From contig NZ_AQQP01000013.1 of NCBI RefSeq assembly GCF_002210165.1, positions 1 to 64,000 of the forward strand: a stretch of DNA of 64,000 nt, in the 5' to 3' direction. The notes under the pieces are model-generated. The model worked only from the letters and a program-made list of their open reading frames with translations, was not told the origin of the DNA and ran no database searches. The DNA comes from Phaeobacter sp. 22II1-1F12B (GTDB taxonomy: Bacteria; Pseudomonadota; Alphaproteobacteria; Rhodobacterales; Rhodobacteraceae). The position numbers were made by a program, and so were the translations under genes. Shown piece after piece: positions 41,610-49,313 of the stretch. Numbering within the stretch: the stretch's first letter is position 1; the number at the start of each line of letters is the position of its first letter.

Positions 41610-43616
41610 GTGAAAATCAAAACGCTTCTGATCGCCAACCGCGGCGAAATTGCCTGCCGGATCGCGCGCACCGCGCGGGCCAGCGGTATCACCCCTGTCG
41701 GCGTGCATTCGCAGGCCGATGCCAATGCCCTGCATGTCCGCGAGATCGGCAAATCTGTCTGTATCGGTGCCGGGCCTGCATCCGAGAGCTATCTGAAAAT
41801 CGACGCGGTGATTGCCGCTGCGCAATCAGTGGGCGCGGATGCGATCCATCCCGGTTATGGCTTTCTGGCCGAAAACCCGGATTTTGCTCGTTCGGTCGAA
41901 GCCGCCGGCATGATCTTCATGGGGCCGACGCCGGAAACGCTTGAACGTTTCGGCGACAAGGCCAGCGCCAAAGAGGCCGCCGTGGCGGCCAGCGTCCCGG
42001 TGATTTCGGGCGCCGAAGGTGCGCGGTCCGATCCCGAGCAGATTGCCGAGGAGGTGCGCCAAATGGGCCTGCCGGTGCTGCTCAAGGCGGTCGGCGGCGG
42101 TGGTGGGCGCGGACAACGGCTCGTCACTGACGAGACCACGCTGGTCGAGGACATCGAAGGCGCGCTGCGCGAAGCAAAATCCACCTTCGGCTCCGAAGGG
42201 CTGCTGTTGGAGCGTTTCCTGCCCGAGGCGCGCCATGTTGAAGTGCAGATCGCAGGTGACGGCAAGGGCCATGTGGTGCATCTGTTCGAACGCGATTGCA
42301 CGCTTCAGCGCCGCCACCAGAAGGTCATCGAGGAAGCCCCGGCCTGGGGTCTGCCCCGAACGCTTCTGGACGACATCGCACACGACGCGGTGCGCTTGGG
42401 CGAAACGCTGGACTATCGCGGGCTGGGCACGGTCGAATTTCTGGTCGCGGGTGGCGAGTATTTCTTCCTTGAGGTGAACCCGCGCATTCAGGTGGAACAT
42501 CCCGTCACCGAAGCGATCACCGGGCTGGACCTTGTCGCGCTTCACCTGCGGATTGCCGAAGGCGCGGGCCTTGGACTGGTGCAGGACGATCTGACGATCA
42601 ACGGCCACGCGGTCGAGGCGCGGCTTTACGCCGAAGATCCGGCGATGCAATTCGCCCCGTCGACGGGCACGCTCTCCACGCTCAGCCTGCCATCGGGCCT
42701 GCGCGTCGACAGCGGCGTCGAAGAAGGCGATGCCGTCACGCCCTACTACGACCCGATGATCGCCAAGCTGATCGTGCACGCGCCCGACCGGGAAACCGCA
42801 TTGGCACGTCTGGCCACGGCGCTTGATCATGTCGCGGTCGAAGGTGTCGAGACCAATCGCGCCTTTCTAACGGCGCTGGCGCGAAACCATGAATTCGAAC
42901 GGATGCAGGTGCATACCCGCTGGATCGACGGCAGGCTGGATGAGCTGACACAGGCACCCGGCCTGACCCGCCCAGATCTGTGGAAGGCGACCGCTGCCAT
43001 TCTCTTCGTGACCCAGTCGCGCAGCGACACAGACGCCAATCCCTGGACCAACCGTGATGCCTTTACCGGCTGGCGGCTTGGACTGGGCGGCGATGCGATT
43101 GAAGCGGGGCAGCGCGTGACGCTTACCGATTCTGACGAGGTATCCGAAGAACTGCGCGTCAGTCCAGTCAAACCGGGTGCCAAGTACACCATCCATTCGG
43201 AGAAAGGCGAGGCGCTGATACTGTCGGCACGTGAACTGACCCCGGGCCGTTGGCGTGTCGGCGAAGGCGACACCGTCCATCTGATCGACGCGCGCCTGCA
43301 CGCGGGCGTGATCGAACTGGATACGCCCGAAGGCCGCCTGGTCTTTCGGCCCGCCGCGCCCCTTGCCTTTGCCGGCGGCGATGCCGCGGCGGATCGCGCC
43401 GTGACCTCTCCGCTGACCGGCATGATTGTCGAAATCAAGGTCTCCGATGGTCAGAGCGTGGCCGAAGGCGACGTGGTCGCGGTCATGGAATCCATGAAAC
43501 TCGAAATCTCGATCCGGGCGGCCGCGGCCGGGATCGCCAGCAATATATCCGTCTCGAATGGGGACATGGTCGATCGCGGCCAGGTCATCGCCGAGATCCT
43601 GCCATCCGAGGAGTGA
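41610..43616 (+). CDS. Acyl-CoA carboxylase alpha subunit (biotin carboxylase + BCCP), third set
   Basis: This 668-aa alpha subunit has a biotin carboxylase (TLLIANRGEIACR; KAVGGGGGRGQRLV; EVNPRIQVEHPVTEAI), a linker and a biotinyl domain with MESMKLEI (Lys ~630). The usual EMNTRLQVEH is EVNPRIQVEH here, a pattern also seen in propionyl/pyruvate-type enzymes. The start is GTG at 41610 preceded by GAGGAGCG. It partners with the carboxyltransferase just upstream. The product carboxyacyl-CoA would feed the hydratases and lyases downstream. Confidence 0.92.
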   Translation: MKIKTLLIANRGEIACRIARTARASGITPVGVHSQADANALHVREIGKSVCIGAGPASESYLKIDAVIAAAQSVGADAIHPGYGFLAENPDFARSVEAAGMIFMGPTPETLERFGDKASAKEAAVAASVPVISGAEGARSDPEQIAEEVRQMGLPVLLKAVGGGGGRGQRLVTDETTLVEDIEGALREAKSTFGSEGLLLERFLPEARHVEVQIAGDGKGHVVHLFERDCTLQRRHQKVIEEAPAWGLPRTLLDDIAHDAVRLGETLDYRGLGTVEFLVAGGEYFFLEVNPRIQVEHPVTEAITGLDLVALHLRIAEGAGLGLVQDDLTINGHAVEARLYAEDPAMQFAPSTGTLSTLSLPSGLRVDSGVEEGDAVTPYYDPMIAKLIVHAPDRETALARLATALDHVAVEGVETNRAFLTALARNHEFERMQVHTRWIDGRLDELTQAPGLTRPDLWKATAAILFVTQSRSDTDANPWTNRDAFTGWRLGLGGDAIEAGQRVTLTDSDEVSEELRVSPVKPGAKYTIHSEKGEALILSARELTPGRWRVGEGDTVHLIDARLHAGVIELDTPEGRLVFRPAAPLAFAGGDAAADRAVTSPLTGMIVEIKVSDGQSVAEGDVVAVMESMKLEISIRAAAAGIASNISVSNGDMVDRGQVIAEILPSEE

Positions 43617-43620
43617 TGAA

Positions 43621-44580
43621 ATGAGCGACTTTCCCAAATTCGTAGAATTTCGTGAAGAAGGCCCGCGTGAGGGTTTTCAGATCGAAAAGAAGATTTACCC
43701 GATCGAAGAGCGGATCGAACTGATCGACATGCTCAGCGAAACCGGCTTGAAACGCATTCAGGTCGGCAGCTTTGTCAGCCCGAAATACGTTCCTCAGATG
43801 GCGGACACCGGCGAGTTGTTCCAGCGTATCAAGCGCAAACCGGGCGTGAACTACACATCGCTGTGGCTGAACGACAAAGGGTTTCGCAAGGCCCTGACCG
43901 CGCATGAGGTCGATATCGACCCGCGTCTGCTGTTCTATCCTTCCGAAGCATTCGCCCAATCGAACAACAATTGTTCCTCGGCCGAGATGCGGGAAAAACA
44001 ACGTGACTGGGTCCGTCTTTACAAGGAAGAGGGATATACCGTCGACGCGGCCTATGTGATGACCGCTTTCGGCTGCAACCTCGAGGGCCCCATCCCCCAA
44101 GAACGCATCTTGGACGATTTCCGCTTTATCCTTCAGCTATGCGAAGAAGAGAACATCCCCGTGCCGATCCTCGTGGTCGCCGACACCATGGGTTGGGGAA
44201 ACCCCGAGGCGGTCAAACGGATGATCGGCGCCCTGCGCGAATTGGCGCCCGAGGCGCGCATCGGTATGCACATCCATGACACACGTGGGCTGGGGATCGC
44301 CAACGTTTATGCGGCCCTGTCGATGGGCGTGGACATGTTCGAAAGCTCCGTCGCCGGTCTTGGCGGCTGTCCTTTCGCGGGCCACGGCCACGCGCGCGCC
44401 GCAGGAAATGTCTGCACCGAGGATGCAGTGTTCCTGTGTCACGAGCTCGGCATCGAAACCGGCATTGATCTGGACAAGCTGATCGCAGCGGCGGTCAAAG
44501 CAGAAGAGATCATCGGTGTGCCGCTCATGGGCCGGGTCATGCACACCGGCGGGTTGGACAAATACCGCAAGTCACTCTGA
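43621..44580 (+). CDS. HMG-CoA lyase-like protein
   Basis: This TIM-barrel lyase of the HMG-CoA lyase family (319 aa) would cleave a 3-hydroxy-3-methylglutaryl-type CoA ester to acetyl-CoA plus a keto acid. The metal motif HIHDT (His217, His219) and the catalytic loop GLGGCPFAGHG (Cys250) are present. At the first metal/catalytic motif, where authentic enzymes have GPRDG, it reads GPREG (Arg16, Glu17), so the magnesium-binding Asp is Glu. This may tune the enzyme to a bulkier substrate, as with bifunctional lyases acting on isohexenyl analogues. It is 4 bp after the alpha subunit. Confidence 0.86.
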   Translation: MSDFPKFVEFREEGPREGFQIEKKIYPIEERIELIDMLSETGLKRIQVGSFVSPKYVPQMADTGELFQRIKRKPGVNYTSLWLNDKGFRKALTAHEVDIDPRLLFYPSEAFAQSNNNCSSAEMREKQRDWVRLYKEEGYTVDAAYVMTAFGCNLEGPIPQERILDDFRFILQLCEEENIPVPILVVADTMGWGNPEAVKRMIGALRELAPEARIGMHIHDTRGLGIANVYAALSMGVDMFESSVAGLGGCPFAGHGHARAAGNVCTEDAVFLCHELGIETGIDLDKLIAAAVKAEEIIGVPLMGRVMHTGGLDKYRKSL

Positions 44581-44592
44581 GGGAGCAAGAAG

Positions 44593-45507
44593 ATGACAAA
44601 AGCACTTGACGGAAAGGTCGTTCTGGTCACCGGGGCCGGCGGTGGGATCGGGCGTGATATCGCCTTGATGGCAGCTACCGAAGGCGCCGCCGTGGTGGTC
44701 AATGATCTGGGCGCATCCCTGAAAGGCACCGGTCAGACAGAAACTGCGGCGCAGAAAGTCGTCGAAGAGATCAGGGCCGCTGGGGGCGATGCCATTGCCG
44801 ATGGCGGCTCTGTCACCGATCCCGATGCCGCGCGCGCGATGATCGAAGCCGGGGTCAAGGAATTCGGTCGCATCGACGCGGTGGTAAACAACGCCGGCAT
44901 TCTGCGCGACGGTTACTTCCACAAGATGACCTATGAGGATTTCGACGCGGTGGTGAAGGTCCATCTTTATGGTGCCTTCAATACCAGCCGCGCGGCCGCC
45001 GACTATTTCCGCGAACAGGAAAGCGGCGCGCTCGTGCACATGACCTCGACCTCGGGGCTGATCGGCAATTTTGCCCAGGCGAACTACTCTGCCGCGAAGC
45101 TGGGCATCGCGGCCTTCTCAAAATCTGTTGCGCTTGATCTCAAGCGCTGGAACGTGCGGTCAAACTGCATCGCGCCCTTCGCCTGGAGCCGGATGATCTC
45201 GTCGATCAAGACAGACACCCCGGAACAGGTGGCACGGGTCGAAAAGATCAAGGAGATGACACCGGCCAAGGTTGCACCGATGGCCTGTTTCCTGATGAGC
45301 GACCGCGCGGCTGACGTGTCAGGACAGATCTTTGCGGTTCGCAAGAACGAGATCTTCCTGTTCAACCAGCCCCGCCCGGTGCGGTCGGTTCATTCCGGTG
45401 ATGGCTGGACCGCCGATGAAATCGCCGATCGCGCCATTCCCGCGCTCAAATCGCAGTTCACGCCGCTCGAAGTTTCGGCGGATGTCTTTTCATGGGATCC
45501 GGTCTAA
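44593..45507 (+). CDS. SDR-family (3R)-hydroxyacyl-CoA dehydrogenase, MFE-2/HSD17B4-like
   Basis: This 304-aa SDR resembles the dehydrogenase part of peroxisomal multifunctional enzyme 2. It has TGAGGGIGRDIALM, VVNDLGAS, NNAGILRDGYFHKMTYEDFDAV, the catalytic YSAAK, and the extended C-terminus with ~45 residues past the core (FTPLEVSADVFSWDP). MFE-2 enzymes act on 2-methyl-branched 3-hydroxyacyl-CoAs, such as bile acid and pristanate intermediates. The stop shares a base with the next start (TAATG). Confidence 0.86.
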   Translation: MTKALDGKVVLVTGAGGGIGRDIALMAATEGAAVVVNDLGASLKGTGQTETAAQKVVEEIRAAGGDAIADGGSVTDPDAARAMIEAGVKEFGRIDAVVNNAGILRDGYFHKMTYEDFDAVVKVHLYGAFNTSRAAADYFREQESGALVHMTSTSGLIGNFAQANYSAAKLGIAAFSKSVALDLKRWNVRSNCIAPFAWSRMISSIKTDTPEQVARVEKIKEMTPAKVAPMACFLMSDRAADVSGQIFAVRKNEIFLFNQPRPVRSVHSGDGWTADEIADRAIPALKSQFTPLEVSADVFSWDPV

Positions 45508-46301
45508 TGGGAAAACGCAAAGAAAAAATCAGCTCCAGCATTGCCTGGAGCACCCCTGACAAGATCAGCGTGCGTGGCCTCGACCTGCCCAACGAGATCC
45601 TGGGCCACATGAACCTCGGCGATCTGGCGTTCCTGCAACTGACGGGCCGCAAGGCCACACCCGAGGAAAGCCGGGTGTTCAACGCCATCGTCATTACCCT
45701 GGTCGAACATGGTATCACGCCCTCGGCCCTGGCGGCGCGGATGACCTATATGGGGGCGCCGGAATCGCTTCAGGCGGCTGTGGCGGCTGGCTTGTGTGGG
45801 CTGGGCACCGTCTTTGTCGGTTCTATGGAAGGTGCCTCGAAAATGCTTTACGAGGCACTGCCACAGGACAAGTTGGGCACCGGTGTCAATCTGGATGCGC
45901 TGGCCGTCGAGACGGTAGAAAAATTCCGCGCCCGCAAGATGATCGTGCCGGGGCTCGGACATCCGGTGCACAAACCGGTCGATCCGCGCACCCCGCGCCT
46001 GTTCCAGATCGCTGCCGAGAACGGCAAGTCCGGTGAATACATCGAGTTGATCCAGAAAATTCAGGCCGTTGCCGAAGAAAAATCGGGTAAGATGCTGCCG
46101 ATTAACGCCACTGGTGCGATCGGAGCGATCTGCTGTGAATTCGGCTTTCCCTGGAAGATCGTGCGGGGCTTTGGCGTCATGGCGCGCGCCATCGGCCTGG
46201 TCGGTCATATCCTCGAAGAGAGCGAAAACCCGATCTCCTATGAATTGTGGCAGCGCGCCGAAGAGGAAATCCTCGAAACCTCCGGCCCGGGAGCGGCTTG
46301 A
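45507..46301 (+). CDS. Citryl-CoA lyase-like (citrate synthase fold) protein
   Basis: This 264-aa protein of the citrate synthase/citryl-CoA lyase superfamily matches the C-terminal citryl-CoA lyase domain of ATP-citrate lyase in length and order. GLGHPVHKPVDPRTPRLF carries the catalytic His152. Where ATP-citrate lyase has NVDG with the catalytic Asp, this protein has INATGAIG with Thr202, so the chemistry may differ. A retro-Claisen cleavage of a citryl- or citramalyl-like CoA ester is plausible because hydratase and lyase genes flank it. The ATG at 45507 gives a TAATG junction. Confidence 0.78.
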   Translation: MGKRKEKISSSIAWSTPDKISVRGLDLPNEILGHMNLGDLAFLQLTGRKATPEESRVFNAIVITLVEHGITPSALAARMTYMGAPESLQAAVAAGLCGLGTVFVGSMEGASKMLYEALPQDKLGTGVNLDALAVETVEKFRARKMIVPGLGHPVHKPVDPRTPRLFQIAAENGKSGEYIELIQKIQAVAEEKSGKMLPINATGAIGAICCEFGFPWKIVRGFGVMARAIGLVGHILEESENPISYELWQRAEEEILETSGPGAA

Positions 46302-46304
46302 ACG

Positions 46305-47468
46305 ATGCAGACGTCAGCCCCAGACACTCACACCGATCTGCGCGATGCCTTGCGCGCACTTTGCGCGCAGTTTCCGCCAGAGTATCATCGCAAGTTCGGC
46401 GAAGACGAAACCTACCCCGAGGAATTCGTCGATGCGCTGACCCGCGAGGGCTGGCTTGCCGCGATGATCCCAGAGGAATACGGTGGCTCGGGTCTGGGGT
46501 TGACCGAAGCCTCGATCATCATGGAGGAGGTGAACCGCTGCGGCGGCAACGCGGGCCATTGCCACGGGCAGATGTATAACATGGGCACGCTGCTGCGGCA
46601 TGGTTCGGATGAGCAAAAGCAGACATACCTGCCCGGTATTGCCAGCGGCGCGTTGCGCCTGCAATCCATGGCCGTGACCGAACCGACAACCGGGACCGAC
46701 ACCACCAAACTGAAGACCATCGCAGTCAAGAAGGGTGACCGGTATGAGATCAATGGCCAGAAGGTCTGGATCAGCCGTATCCAGCATTCTGACCTGATGA
46801 TCTTGCTGGCCCGCACTACGCCGCTGAGCGAGGTCAAGAAAAAGTCGCAGGGCCTGTCGATCTTTATGGTCGATCTGAAAGAGGCAATCGGCAACGGGAT
46901 GGAGGTCCGCCCCATCGCCAACATGCCCGGCCACGAAACCAATGAAGTGTTTTTCGACAACCTGGAAATCCCCGCCGAGAACCTGATCGGCACCGAGGGG
47001 CGCGGGTTTTACCATATTCTTGACGGGCTGAACGCCGAACGGACCCTGATTGCGGCGGAATGCATCGGTGATGGATACTGGTTCGTTGACAAGGCCCGCG
47101 CCTATGCCGGCGACCGCGTGGTCTTTGACCGTCCCATCGGCCAGAACCAAGGTGTGCAATTCCCTATCGCCAGGTCCTATGTGAACATCGAGGCCGCCAA
47201 TCTGATGCGCTTTGAAGCCTGCAGGCGGTTCGATGCCGGACTGGATTGTGGTGCACAGGCGAACATGGCCAAGCTGCTGGCTTCGGAAGCCAGCTGGGAA
47301 GCGGCCAATGCCTGCATCCAGACCCACGGCGGCTTCGGTTTCGCACGGGAGTACGATGTTGAGCGCAAGTTTCGCGAGGCGCGCCTCTATCAGGTCGCCC
47401 CGATCTCGACCAACCTGATCCTCTCCTATGTCGGCGAACATATCCTCGGCATGCCCCGATCCTTCTGA
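46305..47468 (+). CDS. Acyl-CoA dehydrogenase, GMPRSF-ending subgroup
   Basis: This 387-aa acyl-CoA dehydrogenase has VTEPTTGTDTTKLK (Thr-Thr instead of Gly-Ala in the usual GAGSD), WISRIQ in place of FITNG, and LNAERTLIAAE with a Glu at helix G. The C-terminus GEHILGMPRSF puts it in the same subgroup as the 37416 and 60748 proteins. The altered flavin/substrate motifs suggest an unusual acyl group. It starts 3 bp after the lyase-like gene and precedes the hydratase by 10 bp. Confidence 0.86.
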   Translation: MQTSAPDTHTDLRDALRALCAQFPPEYHRKFGEDETYPEEFVDALTREGWLAAMIPEEYGGSGLGLTEASIIMEEVNRCGGNAGHCHGQMYNMGTLLRHGSDEQKQTYLPGIASGALRLQSMAVTEPTTGTDTTKLKTIAVKKGDRYEINGQKVWISRIQHSDLMILLARTTPLSEVKKKSQGLSIFMVDLKEAIGNGMEVRPIANMPGHETNEVFFDNLEIPAENLIGTEGRGFYHILDGLNAERTLIAAECIGDGYWFVDKARAYAGDRVVFDRPIGQNQGVQFPIARSYVNIEAANLMRFEACRRFDAGLDCGAQANMAKLLASEASWEAANACIQTHGGFGFAREYDVERKFREARLYQVAPISTNLILSYVGEHILGMPRSF

Positions 47469-47478
47469 GGCCAGAAAC

Positions 47479-48318
47479 ATGGGTGAGATCGACCTTGACG
47501 CGCTGGCGCCCTGGCTGGGACGCACCGAGACCAAGGAAGATGTTCTGACGCAGGGGCTGATCGACAAATTCCGCGCCACGCTCGGTCCGCATCTTTGGGA
47601 CGAAGCCGGCGATGTCCCGCTGGGGGTTCATTGGTGCCTTGCCCTTGATACCGTGCCAGCTGCCGCCCTGTCAGAAGATGGCCACGCCGCGAGGGGTGGA
47701 TTTCTGCCCCCTGTTCTGCTGCCCGCCCGCATGTGGGCTGGCGGCGATGTTACGCATATCGCGCCGCTGAAAATCGGCGAAACCATCACCCGACGCTCTT
47801 CGATCAGGAATATTGTGGCCAAGCAGGGCCGTAGTGGACCATTGGTCTTTGTGACCGTCGAACATGAGTATCTGAGTGGCAACCGGCTTTGTATCCGGGA
47901 GCAGCAAACGATCGTTTATCGTGAGATTTCCACCCCCCGCACGGGCGAGAGCGCAGCTGACGCGGGTGACCCCAACACGCTTAGATCGACGCTGACACCG
48001 GATCCTGTTCTTCTGTTTCGCTATTCGGCGCTGACGTTCAATGCCCATCGCATTCACTATGATTACGTCTACGCCACCGAAACCGAAGCCTATTCCGGAC
48101 TTGTTGTGCATGGCCCATTGCAGGCCACGCTGCTTCTGAATCTGGCGGCGGGTGCGTTGAAAACATCGCCCCACCGGTTTTCGTTCCGTGGCCTCGCGCC
48201 ACTCACCCTGCCCTGCGAATTGCAACTGCACAATGAAGGGACCGGCACCTCCGGGACAGTCTGGTGTCAGGATCAAAAAGGTCTTCGAAGCTTTTCCGCA
48301 GAGTACGCGGCCGTCTGA
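47479..48318 (+). CDS. HTD2/mesaconyl-CoA hydratase-like (MaoC-type hotdog) hydratase
   Basis: This 279-aa protein with a double-hotdog fold has an N-terminal FAS1-like dehydratase part (GVHWCLALDTVPA; LPARMWAGGDV) and a C-terminal part with SALTFNAHRIHYDYVYATE and GLVVHGPLQATLL, the MaoC-type hydratase signature. Mesaconyl-C4-CoA hydratase and mitochondrial HTD2 belong here. These enzymes hydrate branched unsaturated diacid-CoA esters to tertiary alcohols, which would then be substrates for the two lyase genes in the same operon. The ATG at 47479 is chosen on alignment; an upstream frame would overlap the dehydrogenase gene. Confidence 0.82.
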   Translation: MGEIDLDALAPWLGRTETKEDVLTQGLIDKFRATLGPHLWDEAGDVPLGVHWCLALDTVPAAALSEDGHAARGGFLPPVLLPARMWAGGDVTHIAPLKIGETITRRSSIRNIVAKQGRSGPLVFVTVEHEYLSGNRLCIREQQTIVYREISTPRTGESAADAGDPNTLRSTLTPDPVLLFRYSALTFNAHRIHYDYVYATETEAYSGLVVHGPLQATLLLNLAAGALKTSPHRFSFRGLAPLTLPCELQLHNEGTGTSGTVWCQDQKGLRSFSAEYAAV

Positions 48319-48360
48319 TCGGTCTTCTTCGGTAGCGAATTCAGTTGTTGACCAATTTTT

Positions 48361-48374
48361 CTAACATCTGTTAG
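48361..48374. promoter_or_regulatory. TetR-type operator copy 7 (ABC importer operon)
   Basis: CTAACATCTGTTAG is a perfect inverted repeat bracketed on the plus strand by TTGACC and TAGGCT at 18-bp spacing. It lies 67 bp upstream of the leader frame and 156 bp upstream of the ATPase gene, and it links the importer to the catabolic operons. Confidence 0.82.
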
Positions 48375-48440
48375 GCTTCGCGGAGAGACTTGGTAAATAA
48401 ACCAGGCAAACCTCTGAATTTAGAGGTGGGAGGAGGAACA

Positions 48441-48533
48441 ATGCGAGGAAAACTCGTAACCAACGAAAAACCGTGCGGTCAGGCTATGCGCGCCTCCATG
48501 AGGTGTGGGGCAAAAGCACGGGCCGCAACATGA
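48441..48533 (+). CDS. Possible 30-aa leader peptide upstream of the importer ATPase gene
   Basis: An ATG at 48441, seven bases after the strong site GGGAGGAGG, opens a 30-codon frame that ends in the TGA overlapping the ATG of the LivG-like gene (ATGA at 48530-48533). The LivG-like ATG itself has no good ribosome binding site, so its translation probably depends on this leader. A small hairpin ACCTCT-gaattt-AGAGGT (48410-48427) sits just before the binding site. The peptide is basic, with two Cys, and matches no family I know. It may be only a translation-coupling device. Confidence 0.5.
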   Translation: MRGKLVTNEKPCGQAMRASMRCGAKARAAT

Positions 48534-49309
48534 CCACGAATAACGGGCACGTATCCTCACCGCTTGCGGTGCGTGGTGCAACTTTGAAATTTGGCGGTGT
48601 GACCGCGCTCGACGATGTGAGCATTTCTGTGGCCGACGATGAATTGCTTGCAATTATCGGACCGAACGGAGCCGGAAAAACATCACTTCTAAACGTGACT
48701 GCGGGCTTCTACCGTCCGCAGAAGGGCCGTGTCGAATTGTCCGGGCAGGACGTGACCGGCCTGCGTGTTGACCAGATCGCCCGGCGCGGTCTGGCGCGGA
48801 CGTTTCAGGGCACCCATCTTTTTGCCGGGCAGACGGTGGTGGAAAACATTATGATCGGCCGCCACATGCTGATGAAATCGAATGTAGTCCAGGCCTTTTT
48901 CCAGTTCGGTCCCGTGATGCGCGAGGAATCGGAACATCGTGAAGCCGCAGAGGAGATCATCGATTTTCTCGAGATCGAGGCAATCCGCAACCGGCCCGTG
49001 GGCACGTTGGGGTATGGGTTGCGCAAGCGTGTCGATCTGGGCCGTGCATTGGCGCAGGAACCGTCGATCCTGCTGATGGATGAACCGATGGCCGGCATGA
49101 ACTCGGAGGAAAAAGAAGACCTGGCGCGCTTCATTCTCGATGTGCGCGAGGCGCGCAAGATTCCGGTAGTTCTGGTGGAGCACGACATGGGCGTCGTGAT
49201 GGACCTTGCCGACCGGATCGTGGTGCTGGATTTCGGGCGGGTCATCGCTGAAGGCACCCCGGAAGAAATCCAGAAGGACCCGGCTGTCATAAAGGCATAT
49301 CTGGGGTAG
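48530..49309 (+). CDS. LivG-like ABC transporter ATP-binding protein
   Basis: This 259-aa ATPase of the branched-chain amino acid (HAAT) importer class has Walker A GPNGAGKTS at residues 44-52, Walker B ILLMDEP, the H-loop VEHDMG, and a C-terminal extension VIKAYLG typical of LivG. The signature region is LGYGLRKRVDLGRAL, with Leu where most relatives have Gln. It would energise uptake together with LivF-, LivH-, LivM- and LivK-like proteins downstream. It is separated by 4 bp from an acyl-CoA ligase gene. Confidence 0.9.
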   Translation: MTTNNGHVSSPLAVRGATLKFGGVTALDDVSISVADDELLAIIGPNGAGKTSLLNVTAGFYRPQKGRVELSGQDVTGLRVDQIARRGLARTFQGTHLFAGQTVVENIMIGRHMLMKSNVVQAFFQFGPVMREESEHREAAEEIIDFLEIEAIRNRPVGTLGYGLRKRVDLGRALAQEPSILLMDEPMAGMNSEEKEDLARFILDVREARKIPVVLVEHDMGVVMDLADRIVVLDFGRVIAEGTPEEIQKDPAVIKAYLG

Positions 49310-49313
49310 CGGC

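Noticed and set aside
40094-41752. Long minus-strand frame opposite the third carboxyltransferase
   Set aside because: It is antisense to a strongly conserved enzyme and has no motifs of its own.
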